From Linyphia triangularis (lineage: Eukaryota; Arthropoda; Arachnida; Araneae; Linyphiidae), in NCBI GenBank assembly GCA_963978545.1, contig OZ021727.1, positions 47,591,385-47,655,384 of the forward strand: a stretch of DNA of 64,000 nt, in the 5' to 3' direction. Positions 1 to 11,992 of this stretch are shown here, piece after piece. A program made the translations under genes and the position numbers. Below the pieces are notes generated by a model, which worked only from the letters and a program-made list of their open reading frames with translations, had not been told where the DNA came from and did not search any database. How positions within the stretch are numbered: position 1 is the stretch's first letter; each line of letters begins with the position of its first letter.

Positions 1-1435
1 ATATATGTAGAGAGCCACTTAAAACAAAGATATAAATGCTGACTTGCATAAATAGTCTTCTATATTTACAAGATACTCACGCATGTGATGTATGCTACAG
101 ATATAACATACATTTCCCTAGAGATCACCATCTCACTTAAAAAGTCATAATATGTCCCACCCCCGTATTTAAAACTTTAAACTTCTGCGAACCATTATGC
201 AGTCAGCAAGTGCACGTCTAGTCCATTTAACTATCTTCAGAGACCAGTTCCCACAATCGGACGTCACAGCCACTCATACCTCAATTGAAACCCAAGTGAC
301 TTGAATGCATTATGTTACCCTCTCCATCTCCCTATTACACCAGGACAACACAGCGTACTACCGAACTAAACCTAAAAAAAAAAAAAAAAAAACATCTATG
401 AAATCTTTTTTACACCGACTTAGAGAGACAAAAGCATCATCTTAAATGGATGTTCTTAAGTGCGCATCCAGAGAGTCTGGTTCTCTAGAAGAACAGAGAA
501 GAAAAAAGAGGGGAGTTGAGATGTTTTCCCTCTTCTTCTGGGAGGAAACCGATACCCGATGATTCTACGGACAAATAGGATGATCTATATAAACTCCGTG
601 GCGACCTTTTCTTCGGAGGCCATCAAATAAAAGGTTTGTTGTTTTTGAACGGGTGTTTGTTGTTTGTCGTTGTGAGGTTGCGAGGCATTAGAGAGGGAAT
701 GGATGAGGAAATAAGTGTTCCCTTTTTTTATAGTCTGCGTTTTAGTGAAACGATGTGAATTCAAAAATTTGAATTATGATTAATATATATTTATTTTTGA
801 AAATACATTTGAACACTTGATCTCAATGTTAAGAGTTTACAAGTTTAAAGAATGGATTTTTAACTTAAGCTGTTAACGTATGCTTCGGTTTATTGAAGAT
901 CCGCTACTCTAAGATTTTTGGATCTAAACTTTTGCTTTTCAGTACTAGTGTTATATCTCATGGAAAATATTTGACATTCAGTGAATACCTAAGTAATTGG
1001 TCATTTAGTAAGTCCTTTTTCGTTAAAAATTAGTCAGTTTAACTTAATTATAAACTTATAAGTTAAAATATTAAAGCATAATGTAGAAAATAATAAAATT
1101 ATAATGAATTCTTATTTGTTTTTTAAAAAAAAGTTAAAATTATGCATGTACTTTTGATTTTTAAATATTTAAACATTTTAAATTTTCATCACTGTAGGAA
1201 TAAAGAATTATTTTTAAAGTAGAAATATACTCCATTACGTTAATGAGTACAGCCATCACATGCTGATTCAGTTATTCATAAATACTTGTGGTCAACGTAA
1301 GGTGAAGGAATACTAATACCTCGTTTACAATATTGTTACGTAATTTTTCTGCATATAACTGCAAATATAGTGCACATATTTCTTTTTAAATTTTATTTTA
1401 TTAAATTTAATTATTAACAGTGGCAATAAAGAAAA
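1..1435. other. AT-rich noncoding flank with one GC-richer patch
   Basis: No open frame of gene quality is visible. A pure A run sits at about 373-392. Bases 470-680 are richer in GC than the surroundings and include a TATA-like TATATAAA at 586-593. No arthropod initiator (TCAGT) lies about 30 bp downstream of it, so I do not call a promoter. The rest is A/T-rich sequence with short homopolymers. Confidence 0.5.
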
Positions 1436-1887
1436 CAAGTTGGTAATTTGGTTGGTTCAATCTATCCTCATATGCCAAGCGCGAAGTACCCTGAATTATT
1501 TTTGTTGCTCTGTGTTGTACTTTTTAGCAAATCAATATCCTTTTTTAAAAAATATGAGCAAAATTGTATTTAATATTCAAGATGCGGCCTATTTAAACCT
1601 CTATACAATCGTAATATAATATCACCAAATCTAGATGAAACACTTTTTTTTATATATACTAACATCCTATTTGCCTTGTCAGTAGCTGCCCTACAATGCT
1701 GCTCCATCGTTAAATCTCTAGTAACCAACACCCCAAGATCACTGACAACATTAGCATAATTTATTCTAATACCTTGTAAATTGTAAGACACATTTTGATT
1801 TTGGTTCTCCATGTGTAAAACATGACATTTGCTAAGATTAAATGGCATGTCAGGTTTTAAACTCGGGACAGGTTTTGCAATTGACAT
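1436..1887 (-). pseudogene. CR1-like LINE reverse transcriptase fragment
   Basis: Read on the minus strand, an open frame of about 105 codons (1887 down to 1570) resembles the C-terminal, thumb-side part of reverse transcriptase in CR1/jockey-type non-LTR retrotransposons. Visible pieces are an F-N-x-x-K-C-x-V-L-H start, a DLGVLV segment, an HC-x6-KANRML segment and the end LYRGLNRPHLEY. Similarity continues past the open frame to about 1440 in shifted frames (KKDIDLL, then QHRATKIIQGT and LAYED), so indels and stops have accumulated. The catalytic YxDD region, the endonuclease and both element ends are missing. This is a dead internal fragment. Family assignment is by eye from motif order; CR1 versus the related jockey group is uncertain. 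Confidence 0.72.
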
Positions 1888-2868
1888 TAAATTGTTTAGA
1901 TAAAAGTATAACCGTTACTTGCACGTGTAAAATATTCAATAAATACTCTAGTGAAAAAGAGTTTTTATGTCCAAATTCAAACAGAAGTAACAATCGAAAA
2001 TGAAACTTTGAGTGGAAATCAATTTGCAACTTGTTTAGTTTGAACTAAAAATTCCGAATGCATGTCATGTCAATTTAAAAGCATCTGTAAGATAAGTAGA
2101 ACTACCCACAATTCATTAAAAATGGCACGATAGTTTCGTTGGAAAACTGATTCCCTATTAACTCTATAAAAAGTTCACATCTTTTATTCAAATAAAGATT
2201 TCATATTAGAATCTGGATATTCAAGGAAAAGTTTTTTTGCCTAATTTTTTCACTAAACCCGCCTACTTAGCGACATTTTTGTTTAGGTAAAAAAAACCTT
2301 TATTTAGGCCGCATTCTTACTATCATATCTCTTCAAAATTAACATAATTATATATTAGTCATTTGATGTCACCAAATTATATAAGATTTGTATCCATACA
2401 TGATGTAACTTGATAAAAGTATTGTTAAAGTGGCCTTTTAGTGATAGGTACTTAACATTATGACTCAATTTTCATTTTATTTAAACTTCAAGTATCGTAA
2501 CTACCCATAAGAAGTAATTGTTACGTTATCAGTGAAGTATTATTTACCTCCAACTTAACTCACTTTAAAAAAATGCATCAGGCGCCAGAGAAGTGAAAAT
2601 CTCTGTACCGTTCCTCAATGGAAAATAAGGTGCGGTGAGTTATTATTTAAAAAAGAATTCTTGTTAATTGTTAATTTGTTATAAGTGACTATTGAATTTA
2701 GTACAACTCATGTTTTGATTTCTAACCAGTTTCGTCCATTTCTCTCTGGAAAACCATTATATTCGCAATCTACTTCAAAAAGTTTGATTAAAAAAGTTTG
2801 AAAAGTATTTAGAATATCATAGATAACGTAATACCATTTTAAAGCTACTAAACTTGAGATTATTTCAA

Positions 2869-2910
<42 letters not shown>

Positions 2911-5900
2911 CGCTAATTCCAATGCGTACTGGTACCTTTATTTTTTATGTGAATTAATGCTATTTGACTGCAGGAACAATTATGTAATTGACATTTTCCT
3001 CTACTGTTTTTTTTTATCAAAATTAATGATTTGTAACTTTTAATACAATTTTACCATGAGCCTCCTTTAATCTTGTTAACTTTTGTTTTTACGCATTTTT
3101 TCTAATTTACTCTAATAATTTATCTATCTTAGCAAAATTGATTTTTAACAATCCCTGTTTTCTTGCATATTGCTTAGCCACCTATTGCATAAAGGAAAAA
3201 AAAAATAGGGAAAGGAAAGAATAAAACAATAGATCACTGACGCCTTCCTTTTTGTACTGCCCTTATTGGTGCTCAAGAAAAGTATTTGTTACTTATTTTT
3301 AGGTTTTAGTCATTTTATTTCAATTGTAAAGGTCAATTACTAAGGTTGCATTTGTAATGTATTTTGTTTCTCCCCAAACGGAAAAATAATTTATGTAACA
3401 AGAATATTCTAAACGTTAACTCTACGCTAGATATTAAAATTTTAGAAATAGACTAAATGCTTATTATAGATAATTCACTATCCAATTTATGATGTCCCCG
3501 GATGTTAAAAACATAAAATAGGTATTTATATCGAGACTCATTTTCGCTTTGCAGTCTCTATTCAAAGTGATTAGACATGACTGCAATGGTGGTATTCAGG
3601 TTTTACGTTTTAGTGTTTTCGCAGTTTTATTCCAACCGAGGCACAAATTAGGCGAAGTTTTTTTCTTAAAGGAACTTACAGAACATATTTTCTTTTCACA
3701 AAATGTAATGATAAAGTATATCATTTTGATGTATGACAACACGTCACACAATGTGACCTTTCATTTAACATATCACGTGTCGATATAATGGGTAGTTTTT
3801 TCTGGCATTTTAACCTCAGGGAAAACGAATGGCCAGAATTTTGTATAAACTTATTTTTACATGAATGTAGTTTAGGTGCTAAAATGATACATAATAAAAA
3901 GCTTTAGTTAAAGTTAGCACATATAATGCTGCTGATAAATGACCCATAGAGCATATTTATTGCCATTCCCTCTTTAAAAAGATAAATACTTTACTCGGAT
4001 GTGTTATTTTTATTATTAGATATTCATTCTTCATTTCAAACGCATTTTAATTCTTCAGTGAAATTTTTGAACAGAGAATTAGTAGTTTAATTGAACTGCG
4101 TTCAGTATCCTTTTAAAACTAAGGGCTTCTAAGTGTTTTTACACGTAAGACACTTTTAATACTAAATAGAATACGAGCAACACATTTATAACTTACGTAT
4201 TTTTGTTATTATTTCATAGTTTTTGTAATAGAATCGACAATTTATGTAAATTACCATTAGAAAAAACTGCAGTCACAATATATTGGTATATATTAGCTCA
4301 TGTTCTTGGTATTGAGTGATTCCTTAATTTAGTTTACCTCGCGGATATATAATGCAGTTATAACTATACGCATTTGAACTCTATATATTTTGTTTAAAAA
4401 TTTTTTTGAATAAACATTTCCTAAAAAAACATTTTTTTAATGAAAATGTATTATAAAAATATTTGTAATGATGCCCAAATTACTTTAATAGTTTTTTAAA
4501 CACAAATTCAATTTTTACTTCTATCGACTTTTATTTAAATTAAGAATTCGTATTACATTTCTAGTTCTTTTGATATCTTTCGGTACATACAAATTAATTG
4601 CATTTAATGGTTAATTACATTTTTATGGATTCTTTCATGTCTCATTATTTGTCTTGGATAGCTAATTATTTTATAAAGTGTATTTATCCAAAAGAAGTTT
4701 ATGGAAGAAACGACTCTTATTAAAATTTGCTTCATTTACTTTTCTCGTAAGAGATTTATGAACTTAGTTTAACAAAGACTTGAATTCTGTGCAAATATGA
4801 TTATTAGCAAATGTGTAATCCTTTCTAAAGGGAAGTTTGCATTATGAAATATTTCATGAATTTGGAAAAAAAAATGCACTTCAAATCTCATTACGATGTA
4901 AAAGTTCTCAATAATACTTTAACTGCTTCTGAGCAAATAATATAATTTGCATTATTTTACTAATGTTTTGAAGAAAAAAGTGCGAACAGAAGAAATTGAA
5001 AATATCATTTGTAATGTATTTTTAAATGGGGAAATTCAACTTTAAATAAAAGCGAAATTTTATAACAAAAATAATTATATTATGTTTTAAAAATTATCCT
5101 GAGCATTATTATTTTATAACATATTTAAATTTAAATAATTGTGCCTTTATATTTGCCACACTTTAAAAAATATAAATACTTTGCACAACTTAAATTATTC
5201 TATACTATAAATCTGTTGGATAAAAATTAAGTTATTTGAAAGGAATTGAGATATTTTAAATCAGTTATACTTTAGATCAGTAATCTTGTTCTTTGAATCT
5301 TTACTGTAACACATATGCGACGTATTTTGCACGTTTGACCAAAACTGTGACCAAAACTTTTAACTTCGCTCTCCACAGCATGTAAATTCCAGTTTTCCTT
5401 GATATCAACAACTTTTACTGAGTTTCATTCTTATAGTTTTGGTAGAAAAGACACAAAAAGCATCGGAGATCAAACACACATGAATTTTTTATTTTTTTTT
5501 CATTGTTCGAATAAAAGACTGCTAAACATTGAAAAATAATAATGACACTAAGTTATTACTCTAAATGTATATATTTTAATCACAACTAGAACTATTTTGA
5601 GTCAAATGTATATCACTATTCAAAATTTAAATTTATATAATAATCAAAAATATATATATTTTTTTTTCAAAAGCAAGTCAAGGGTAAAGCCCAGACAATT
5701 TTTACCAGAACTTCCAAACCGACAGTAAAAACTCGTATTCCCAAAATTTGAATATTACATTGTAGGCTTTCGCGTTACCATAGACACTGATAAAATATGA
5801 ATCTTTACTGCATTATACCTATGTTTAATTTAATACTCAACCAATGTACAACCCGATCATAATATTAAACTTACAGAACAATATTTTTAAACATATTGAG

Positions 5901-6130
5901 GTTCATATAGGCCTGAAAACCCTGACGATTACTTCGAAAGATAAAATACATTTTTACAAAATACATTCTCTCCCACCATTATACGTACTTTTCGATAATA
6001 TATTTAGTTTTAAAACAACTCTTATTTCATCCCATCCCTTTAATAAAAACCAACCAGAACCCTTTTCAATTCACAATCCATCATACCCGAGATGAACTTT
6101 CATGAATATATTCAACAGTATTAAAAGATC
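1888..6130. other. AT-rich noncoding stretch
   Basis: No supportable gene. A 33-base A run lies at 2874-2906. Just upstream, about 2575-2640, is a GC-richer patch ending in a good donor-like GTGAGTTA near 2634. It could be a small exon but has no open frame of note. The short open frames here (for example 3549-3788 and 5844-6095) have random-looking A/T-driven composition and no recognisable domain. Confidence 0.5.
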
Positions 6131-6139
6131 TACAAATCC

Positions 6140-6500
6140 CTACCTACCATTTCAGGAGACCATCAGTATTACGCCTTATGGCGAAAAGCCCAGGAGGCCA
6201 AATATTGGGTTCGAGTTAATCCTCCCACTGTTTTGACCTAATCAGTTGCCTGGAATTAACAACCGGTAGTATAAGGAATAAGCTGCTTTTAATGGAAGCA
6301 AATAATTATCCTGGGCCGTTATTCTCATAATAATTCGTCGACTTTTGCGACGTTAATCCGACATCCATCACCGCAGCAGTAGTGGTCTTAGGCTAATTTG
6401 GCTAATAATCTCTCGTTGGATTCGAAGGCGAAAATTTGGAAAGGATGTCACTTTGTTGGTTAAGTTTGTATGGAAATTTGAAGTTTGGTGGGGATGATGG
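6140..6500. promoter_or_regulatory. GC-richer island with homeodomain-type motifs (candidate enhancer)
   Basis: This island stands out from the AT-rich surroundings. It has two TTAATCC sites of the K50 homeodomain (Otx/Bicoid/Pitx) type, at 6216-6222 and 6353-6359, plus several TAAT cores such as AATAATTATCC near 6302 and GCTAATTTGGCTAATAATC near 6392-6410. No open frame runs through it. Motif clustering plus raised GC suggests a conserved cis-regulatory element, but motifs this short are weak evidence alone, and no conservation data were available. Confidence 0.3.
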
Positions 6501-6714
6501 TTTTAAGGGATACTTTTGAAATGATACATGAGGAATGTCTAAGCTGGTTATTTTTCAAGTAATTCGCATGATAAGATACATTCATATAAATTAATATTAT
6601 TGAGCAAGTAATTCTGAATATAAGTTTGCTAAGAGCTGTACTCCAATGGCGCTCCGATACCTAAGCAATGAAATATAGCAAACAAAATAAATCGCCATCT
6701 TTAAGGGAAAGGCC

Positions 6715-7060
6715 TTGAGGAAGATTCTTGGTGATTTAAACATTAATGGCATATGGATGCACATATTTAACAACGTATTGTGCAATATTTGCCAAGAGGA
6801 AGATAGTATTAAATGCATTAAAATTAATTTCATAAAATTCACTAGACACCTTTGCCATATGGATTCATCTTCTTCAACATCAAGAATCTGTAATTTTAAA
6901 CCAATAAGAATCCAAATGAGGGGCAGGCCTAGATTGAGATGGGCTGACTGCATCGACATGGATTTTAAAAAACTAAGAGTCAATAATTTTAACATCTTGG
7001 CAAAGAATAGATCAGAATGGAAGATTTTGAAGTCTGTCTGTGGTAAGTATAAATCCAAAA
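6715..7060 (+). pseudogene. RTE-like LINE C-terminal reverse-transcriptase fragment
   Basis: The plus-strand frame opening at 6715 (a TTG, not a real start) reads through a segment typical of the end of RTE/BovB-like non-LTR polyproteins. In order: an LRKI-type start, an NGIW segment, IKINFIKFTRHLCHMD (the usual I-K-x-x-R-x-x-W-x-G-H-V-x-R-M-D block), the hallmark RGRPRLRWADCI near codons 69-80, then a DFKKLRVNN-x-LAKNRSEWK block near codons 83-103. The frame stays open to 7212, but similarity fades after about 7060. Nothing upstream (RT palm, endonuclease) is recognisable, so this is a 3' remnant left by 5' truncation, as is common for LINEs. The overlapping minus-strand frame at 6597-7100 looks like a shadow. 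Confidence 0.68.
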
Positions 7061-8219
7061 CAAATCCTACTACGACATTCAATTTTAGTTTACAATTCAA
7101 TAGTGACCGTGGAACGTACCAGCAAGGAGTTCGTCAAAATTGCATTAGGACAGAAAGTACCTTCCGAAGGAAAACATTAAGTTCTTCGGCAATTAGTAAA
7201 AAAGGACTCTAAGGAATTTCTAAAAATCTCTTTGGTAATGTTTTTTCATGTATTATTAAGATCCCCACCACATAAATTCCTGTAAAATTGGACTAAATAC
7301 ATGCAAATTGTAAAAATGAACGTCATTCTATAAAACATAATTTTCCTAAAACTTTTTTTATTCAAAAACAAAAATGACATACCAAATGAATCTAAAGGAA
7401 ACAAAAGGGCAAACGCATTTTCCCGTCAAAATAAAGGTATCTAATTTTAATTGTTCTTCTGCACTACAATTTAATAAGTTTAAAAAAAAGATAGGTTCTT
7501 CTATCCTATGTTATGTGTAGCGTATAAACCCGCTTTATGTTTTAATCTGAGTGACTATAGGGATTTAATAAAACGAAGTTTATATATCAAGTGATTAAAA
7601 AAATTAATTAGATACTATTTAACTCATGTTCTTTTCAAAAAATTGGGGACTATATTAAAAGAAAGAAACGAGATCAAGATATTCTTGAGGAGTGAAATCA
7701 CATCTAGTTATGATTAATTTGATAAAATCGTAACTGCAATTAACGTACAATCTTATAGAATAGTTATTAATGGTAGAAGAAGGAGTTAGTTTAAGAATAT
7801 CATATTTTTAATAGTTTTCCCTTATACAATATAAATTAAGATTATGTAAAAAATACTTAAATGATAAATTGTTATTGATAATTGGAAAAATATGTGGACA
7901 TTAATTTTAACAATGATAGTTTTATGTTGATAAAAAATATATTTTCTTGTATTTTGTTATTGAACTAACAGCATCATACAACAAGCCGAACAATATCTTA
8001 TGCTGTATTGAATTTGGTAATTTTATATAATAAATAAATTTCATGTTTTCTGTGATTCTTTCAGTGATTAGTGTTAAATTATAGTGATTATAGTGATTAG
8101 TGTTAAATTCATTAACAATCTAATCTATTGCACACTGTATTGCATCTCTTATAATTAATTTAATAAATTGCAGTTATTCTCAAAAAGTAAATCTACCGGT
8201 TTTGTTTGTTTGTTTTTTG
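7061..8219. other. AT-rich noncoding stretch with a small tandem repeat
   Basis: No gene seen. GTGATTAGTGTTAAATT occurs at 8064-8080 and again at 8093-8109, a 29-bp period duplication. The remainder is A/T-rich without structure I can name. Confidence 0.5.
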
Positions 8220-8730
8220 AGCCTCCAATACTTCTTTCATGACGTCACATATCAGTCGCAGCAAGAAATGACGTACGCACAGCAAGATAAATATCCTGCA
8301 ATCTGATTCGCCCAGAAAATACTACGCACGCAGAAACAAACACCACGCACACGACTCAAAGTTATTACTATCCTGTATTAAAAATATTTAGGACTCCAGA
8401 GCAGTGTAGGGATTTAAGCCTTTTTTCTTTTTTCCCCTTCAACCGTAAAAGCGCATTTATTGCCCATTTTACTAGCGCTTTTACCGACATTGCGAAAATC
8501 TCATGGGGCACATAAGGGGAAAGAACTCAACAGTCCACTTCGGAAACGGGGATCTGGGATGATGCCATCTTTTTTCAACAAACTTTTCTGACGCTTTCCG
8601 TTTGCTCGTGTGTTCTGGTGATGTAGAGAATGGAAAATATATATATAACATCGGGGGTGTAGGGTGGATAGAAAACGATATTTTTTGTGAAGAAGGATTT
8701 TTGAATGCTTTGCGACTCCCCACACCCTGC
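8220..8730. promoter_or_regulatory. GC-richer island with a full CRE palindrome
   Basis: A perfect CRE palindrome TGACGTCA lies at 8240-8247, with a CRE-like TGACGTAC at 8269-8276, in an island with many CpGs (ACGCACGCAG-type text to 8355). The second half (8460-8720) is again GC-richer. Two overlapping minus-strand frames at 8481-8725 show no recognisable domain. A regulatory element or unmarked 5' exon is plausible; neither is demonstrated. Confidence 0.28.
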
Positions 8731-8894
8731 TAGATTTCTTGGGGTTATAAAATATTCAGTAGTAGGAGAGTGAAATATAGAAATGGCGATATTTCTTAGG
8801 ATTTTTCTGACGAAGATTTCTCTGATTTATTTTTGTCTTGGGTGAATTTATAAGTTTGAGATGTAGGTTCTGCTAAAACACAATTTGTTGATAT

Positions 8895-9180
8895 GATAAA
8901 TATTAATCCAGGAAATATTTCTTGAAATTGAAACTAGATGGTACTATGCCATCAATATGTATGTAACTGAGATTTGACTGATAATATAGATAAATATATA
9001 ATAAATACAAATTTATCTATATTATCTTATTATAATATAGATATATAATAATGCTATTATAGATAATAATAATAATAATAATAAGATAGATAAATATTAA
9101 TCCTGGACATAGTTTTTGAAACTGGAACAAGGTGTTATAATACCATCAATGTGTATGTAATTGAGTAATCACTTGATATT
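8895..9180 (+). repeat. Diverged tandem duplication of a ~90-bp segment
   Basis: The segment at about 8895-8985, beginning GATAAATATTAATCC, recurs at about 9089-9180 with many substitutions. Both contain a TACCATCAAT/TGCCATCAAT and a TGTATGTAA block in the same order, offset 194 bp. A short ATT/AAT-rich microsatellite separates the copies (9060-9083). No coding potential. Confidence 0.55.
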
Positions 9181-9513
9181 TCTATACAATATAATATATA
9201 ATATTTAAAACTCATTAATTCCTAAATACTATAAATATCAAATACAAATTAAGCTTATTTTGATAACGATGTTTAGGTACTTCTTTTATACAGCAGTAGA
9301 TACACCATATCCTTAAATAAGAGATATTTTTTTTAATACTATGCTTATTATAAGTGGTATGCAATATAAATTACCAGAAGATAATAATTAAAATTATGAA
9401 ATCCTAAAAAAATAATTGAAACTGAAACATATATTTTCTGTATCATGTTGTAATAAATCAATGAAAAACATTCTATTATATAATTCAAAATTAATACCGT
9501 TGGATTTTTTTAC

Positions 9514-9698
9514 TTATTTAAGGTTGGTTTGGTTTGTTTGTATGCTCCACGACCTATTTTTGTGCACAATAATGGCTAATAAGGCCGGGACCTACAGCTT
9601 AACGTAGATTCCGAACCATATCGGACATCCATGCCTAACCCAGGATTCGAACCCGGCACCTTTGGCATGCGATGCCAGAGCACTAACCCCACAGTCTT
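9514..9698 (-). mobile_element. tRNA-derived SINE, old copy (second family)
   Basis: Read on the minus strand, the element starts with a tRNA-like head having an A-box-like GTTAGTGCTCTGGC and a perfect B-box core GGTTCGAATCC (plus-strand rc near 9642-9652). A body of about 100 bp and a CAAACAAACCAAACC tail follow. Flanks give an imperfect target duplication beginning TTGGAT (about 9500 and 9699). The head gives RNA polymerase III transcription in this class; mobilisation needs a LINE enzyme in trans. Its body differs from the SINE family at 15865, 30461 and 52030, although the AAC-rich tail style is shared. Confidence 0.6.
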
Positions 9699-11270
9699 TT
9701 GGATATTGTTTAGCCACAGTTTCTGCCGGAATTTTGCTTTGAAACACATGGAATTTTATAACAGGCTTAAGCTTAGTAATAAAAGTTCAAAACAAATGTG
9801 AAGGTAAAATAATTAGAATTATAACTTTTTTAATATTACACATAATATTTTTTATTAGCTAGCTTACAATTACTTTAAAAAATCTATAATAATTAAAAAA
9901 AAAAAAAAAAAAACTAGTTATTTTGCCTTCAAATATTCTAACAAACTTTAGTTATTGTGGCTATGTCTATGGAGTTAACTCCATATGTTTCAAAACAGTA
10001 CTTCGGTGTTGAGAAAATAGTATAACATTAGGTCTATGGGGCATAGACTGACATTCCCTTCTAAAACATTAGTGGTTAAATCCATAATTGTATACAGGAT
10101 ATTACAGTTTAGAACTAACGCAAATTGTAAATTTGTAGTGGTATCTTAGACTACAATTTGGACTACAATAGTGAGTTTAAAAAACTCCACTTCGTAATTG
10201 ATAATTTAAAAAAAATCCTTTGACGCTAGTATGGACAACACAACAATATTAAAACCAAAATCTTCCTCTATGCTTTTTTTCAACTATATTCCATCTAGTA
10301 AACAATGTTCTTGGTTTTATAGCACTTGATAAAAATATCTTGCAATCACTTTTTGGCACTGTTTCAAATTTTTGTTCTCTATTGTTACATTTCAAACGTT
10401 TCTTTCATCGTCAGTCATGGTTTATTTATCATGTCTCGGTTTGGTATTGAAGCTTATTTCATATACTGGAGCGTTGTGTGGTGATTTTCAATCATATTTC
10501 ATTGTATAAAAATTTGAATTGCCGAAACGAAAATTCAAGCAGTACATCAAAGAATGTTAAAATTTGAATTCGACAAATATAGGTACCGAGAGTAACATTG
10601 TCATTTTCAACAAAATGTAAAAACTGTTATCTTATTCATATTTAAAGTAGAACTTTGTATTAGTTATTTAAGCTGTAAAATAGTAGAGATTTAAAGTATA
10701 TAACTTTTCAGAATATGACAGTTGTATATTCTTATCAGAATATATAACTGACTTATATTTGAATTGAATAGTTTTCATTTAAATATGTTTTAATTAGTAT
10801 CGTTTATTTTTATTTTTTTTATTTTCCATTGAAATAAAATATTGATCAAAACAGCTTCTATAATGAAATGTGCATTTAGAAAGATAAACACAAAAATATT
10901 TAAAAAGTGTAGATTTCAAAATGCAACTGTTGTGATTCGACCTTAAATTTATCAAAATGTTTGATTCGGGTATTGAAATATATATTAAAAAAATCTTTAA
11001 ATGTTTTAAATCAAGAAAAGAAATTGATTTGTCATTTTTATTTATCGATACTCAATTTTGTATAAATTAATCAGAAGCTTCTGATTTTTATAAGTATACT
11101 TACACATTTTTTGTTTCAAATAAACTTTTACCTGATGCTAGGATAATTCTTTTGAAGTTTAAGTATTCAACATTGACTTCCGTGTCAACTTTTCCTATGA
11201 TCATCATGGAAGAATACGTTATGAAAATTCGCAATTACTACTGTTGGCGTAGATGCATATAAAATATAAT
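9699..11270. other. AT-rich noncoding stretch
   Basis: No gene seen. An A run of about 20 lies near 9894-9913, and an 18-bp perfect palindrome TATGGAGTTAACTCCATA at 9968-9985. The rest is ordinary AT-rich sequence. Confidence 0.5.
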
Positions 11271-11394
11271 GTGCGGTTTTTAATTTCCAGAATTGATCTA
11301 ATAACTCCGGAAAATATTACGTGAATTACATGAACATTTAATATGTTTCAAAGTAATCTTCATCTACCATAATGCACATCTATGTTTGGCTTTA

Positions 11395-11530
11395 ATAGTT
11401 TCGGAAACGACTTTAAAGTTTTTTTCTGGATACTCTTGAATTCTGACGTCATAGTTTTCTTGATGTCTTTGTAATCCTCAAGTCTTGTTAATTTATCCTG
11501 AATTTATTCCTCCTGACTAGATATGAACAA
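11395..11530 (-). pseudogene. Mariner transposase C-terminal relic (left, minus strand)
   Basis: On the minus strand the sequence reads LEDYKDIKKTM-SEFKSI-KKTLK, the usual mariner block that follows the third catalytic Asp, then a frameshift into the terminal CIxxxEDYFE block in the inverted end. The catalytic domain is absent. It pairs with the plus-strand relic at 11622-11930, which codes for the same region in the opposite direction. Confidence 0.6.
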
Positions 11531-11621
11531 GGCAGATTGAAGCAGAAATTCTTGTCCGATTTCTCCAAAGAATTCATAGACTAAGATTTCGTTTTGATAG
11601 AAAAGGAGTCGGCTTCTTTCG

Positions 11622-11930
11622 CATGACAATAACTATACTCACATTTCGTTACTTTTGAAGCAGTTTTTGTCCCAACATGAGGTCAGGGAGAAGAAGAATC
11701 TTCCATACTCGGTGAACTTAGAATCCTCTAACTGGTTTTTGTTTCCGAAATTGCAAAATTTGCTAAAAGAAGCATGGTTTGAGGATGTGAAGATTTCATG
11801 AAAACCATGTTATCAGAATTGAAGAGCATTCCAAATGAGAACTTTAAAATTTGTGGCTTTGAATTTTACAATTGAGTCCAGAAGTGCATTATGGTAGATG
11901 GAGACGACACATATTAAAACATTACATGGG
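11622..11930 (+). pseudogene. Mariner transposase catalytic/C-terminal relic (right, plus strand)
   Basis: The frame from 11622 to the stop at 11799-11801 reads HDNNYTHISLLLKQFLSQHE, then LPYSVNLESSNWFLFPKLQN. This is the mariner D,D34D catalytic segment: HDN holds the second Asp. The third Asp, normally in YSPDL, is here Asn (YSVNL), so activity is lost even before the stop. After a frameshift the text continues as LSELKSIPNENFK and then KCIMVDGD, the transposase C-terminus. The N-terminal helix-turn-helix region and first Asp are missing. Confidence 0.72.
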
Positions 11931-11992
11931 TCTATAATTCACATAATATTTTCCGGAGGTATTATATCAGTCCTGATAATTAATAGCCGTAC

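Larger units (their letters stand above)
11271..11992. mobile_element. Composite of two degenerate mariner 3' halves in inverted orientation
   Basis: The ends are about 100-bp imperfect inverted repeats (11271-11395 against 11880-11992) sharing TCCGGAAAATATTA and CATCTACCATAATGCAC. Unlike normal mariner, whose two ends differ in coding content, both ends here contain the last codons of a mariner transposase reading outward. The left end, on the minus strand, gives CIMVDEDYFETY then a stop. The right end, on the plus strand, gives KCIMVDGDDTY. So two 3' halves face away from each other around a central junction near 11560-11620. The structure looks like a fold-back derivative of a dead mariner. 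TA dinucleotides flank it, but the exact termini are uncertain. Confidence 0.68.

Noticed and set aside
586..593. TATATAAA as a core promoter
   Set aside because: No initiator at the expected distance and no open frame downstream.
6597..7100. 167-codon minus-strand frame
   Set aside because: It overlaps the recognisable RTE-like fragment on the plus strand and has no domain; a shadow frame.
9968..9985. 18-bp perfect palindrome TATGGAGTTAACTCCATA
   Set aside because: Isolated, with no supporting motif or repeat nearby; plausible by chance in 64 kb.
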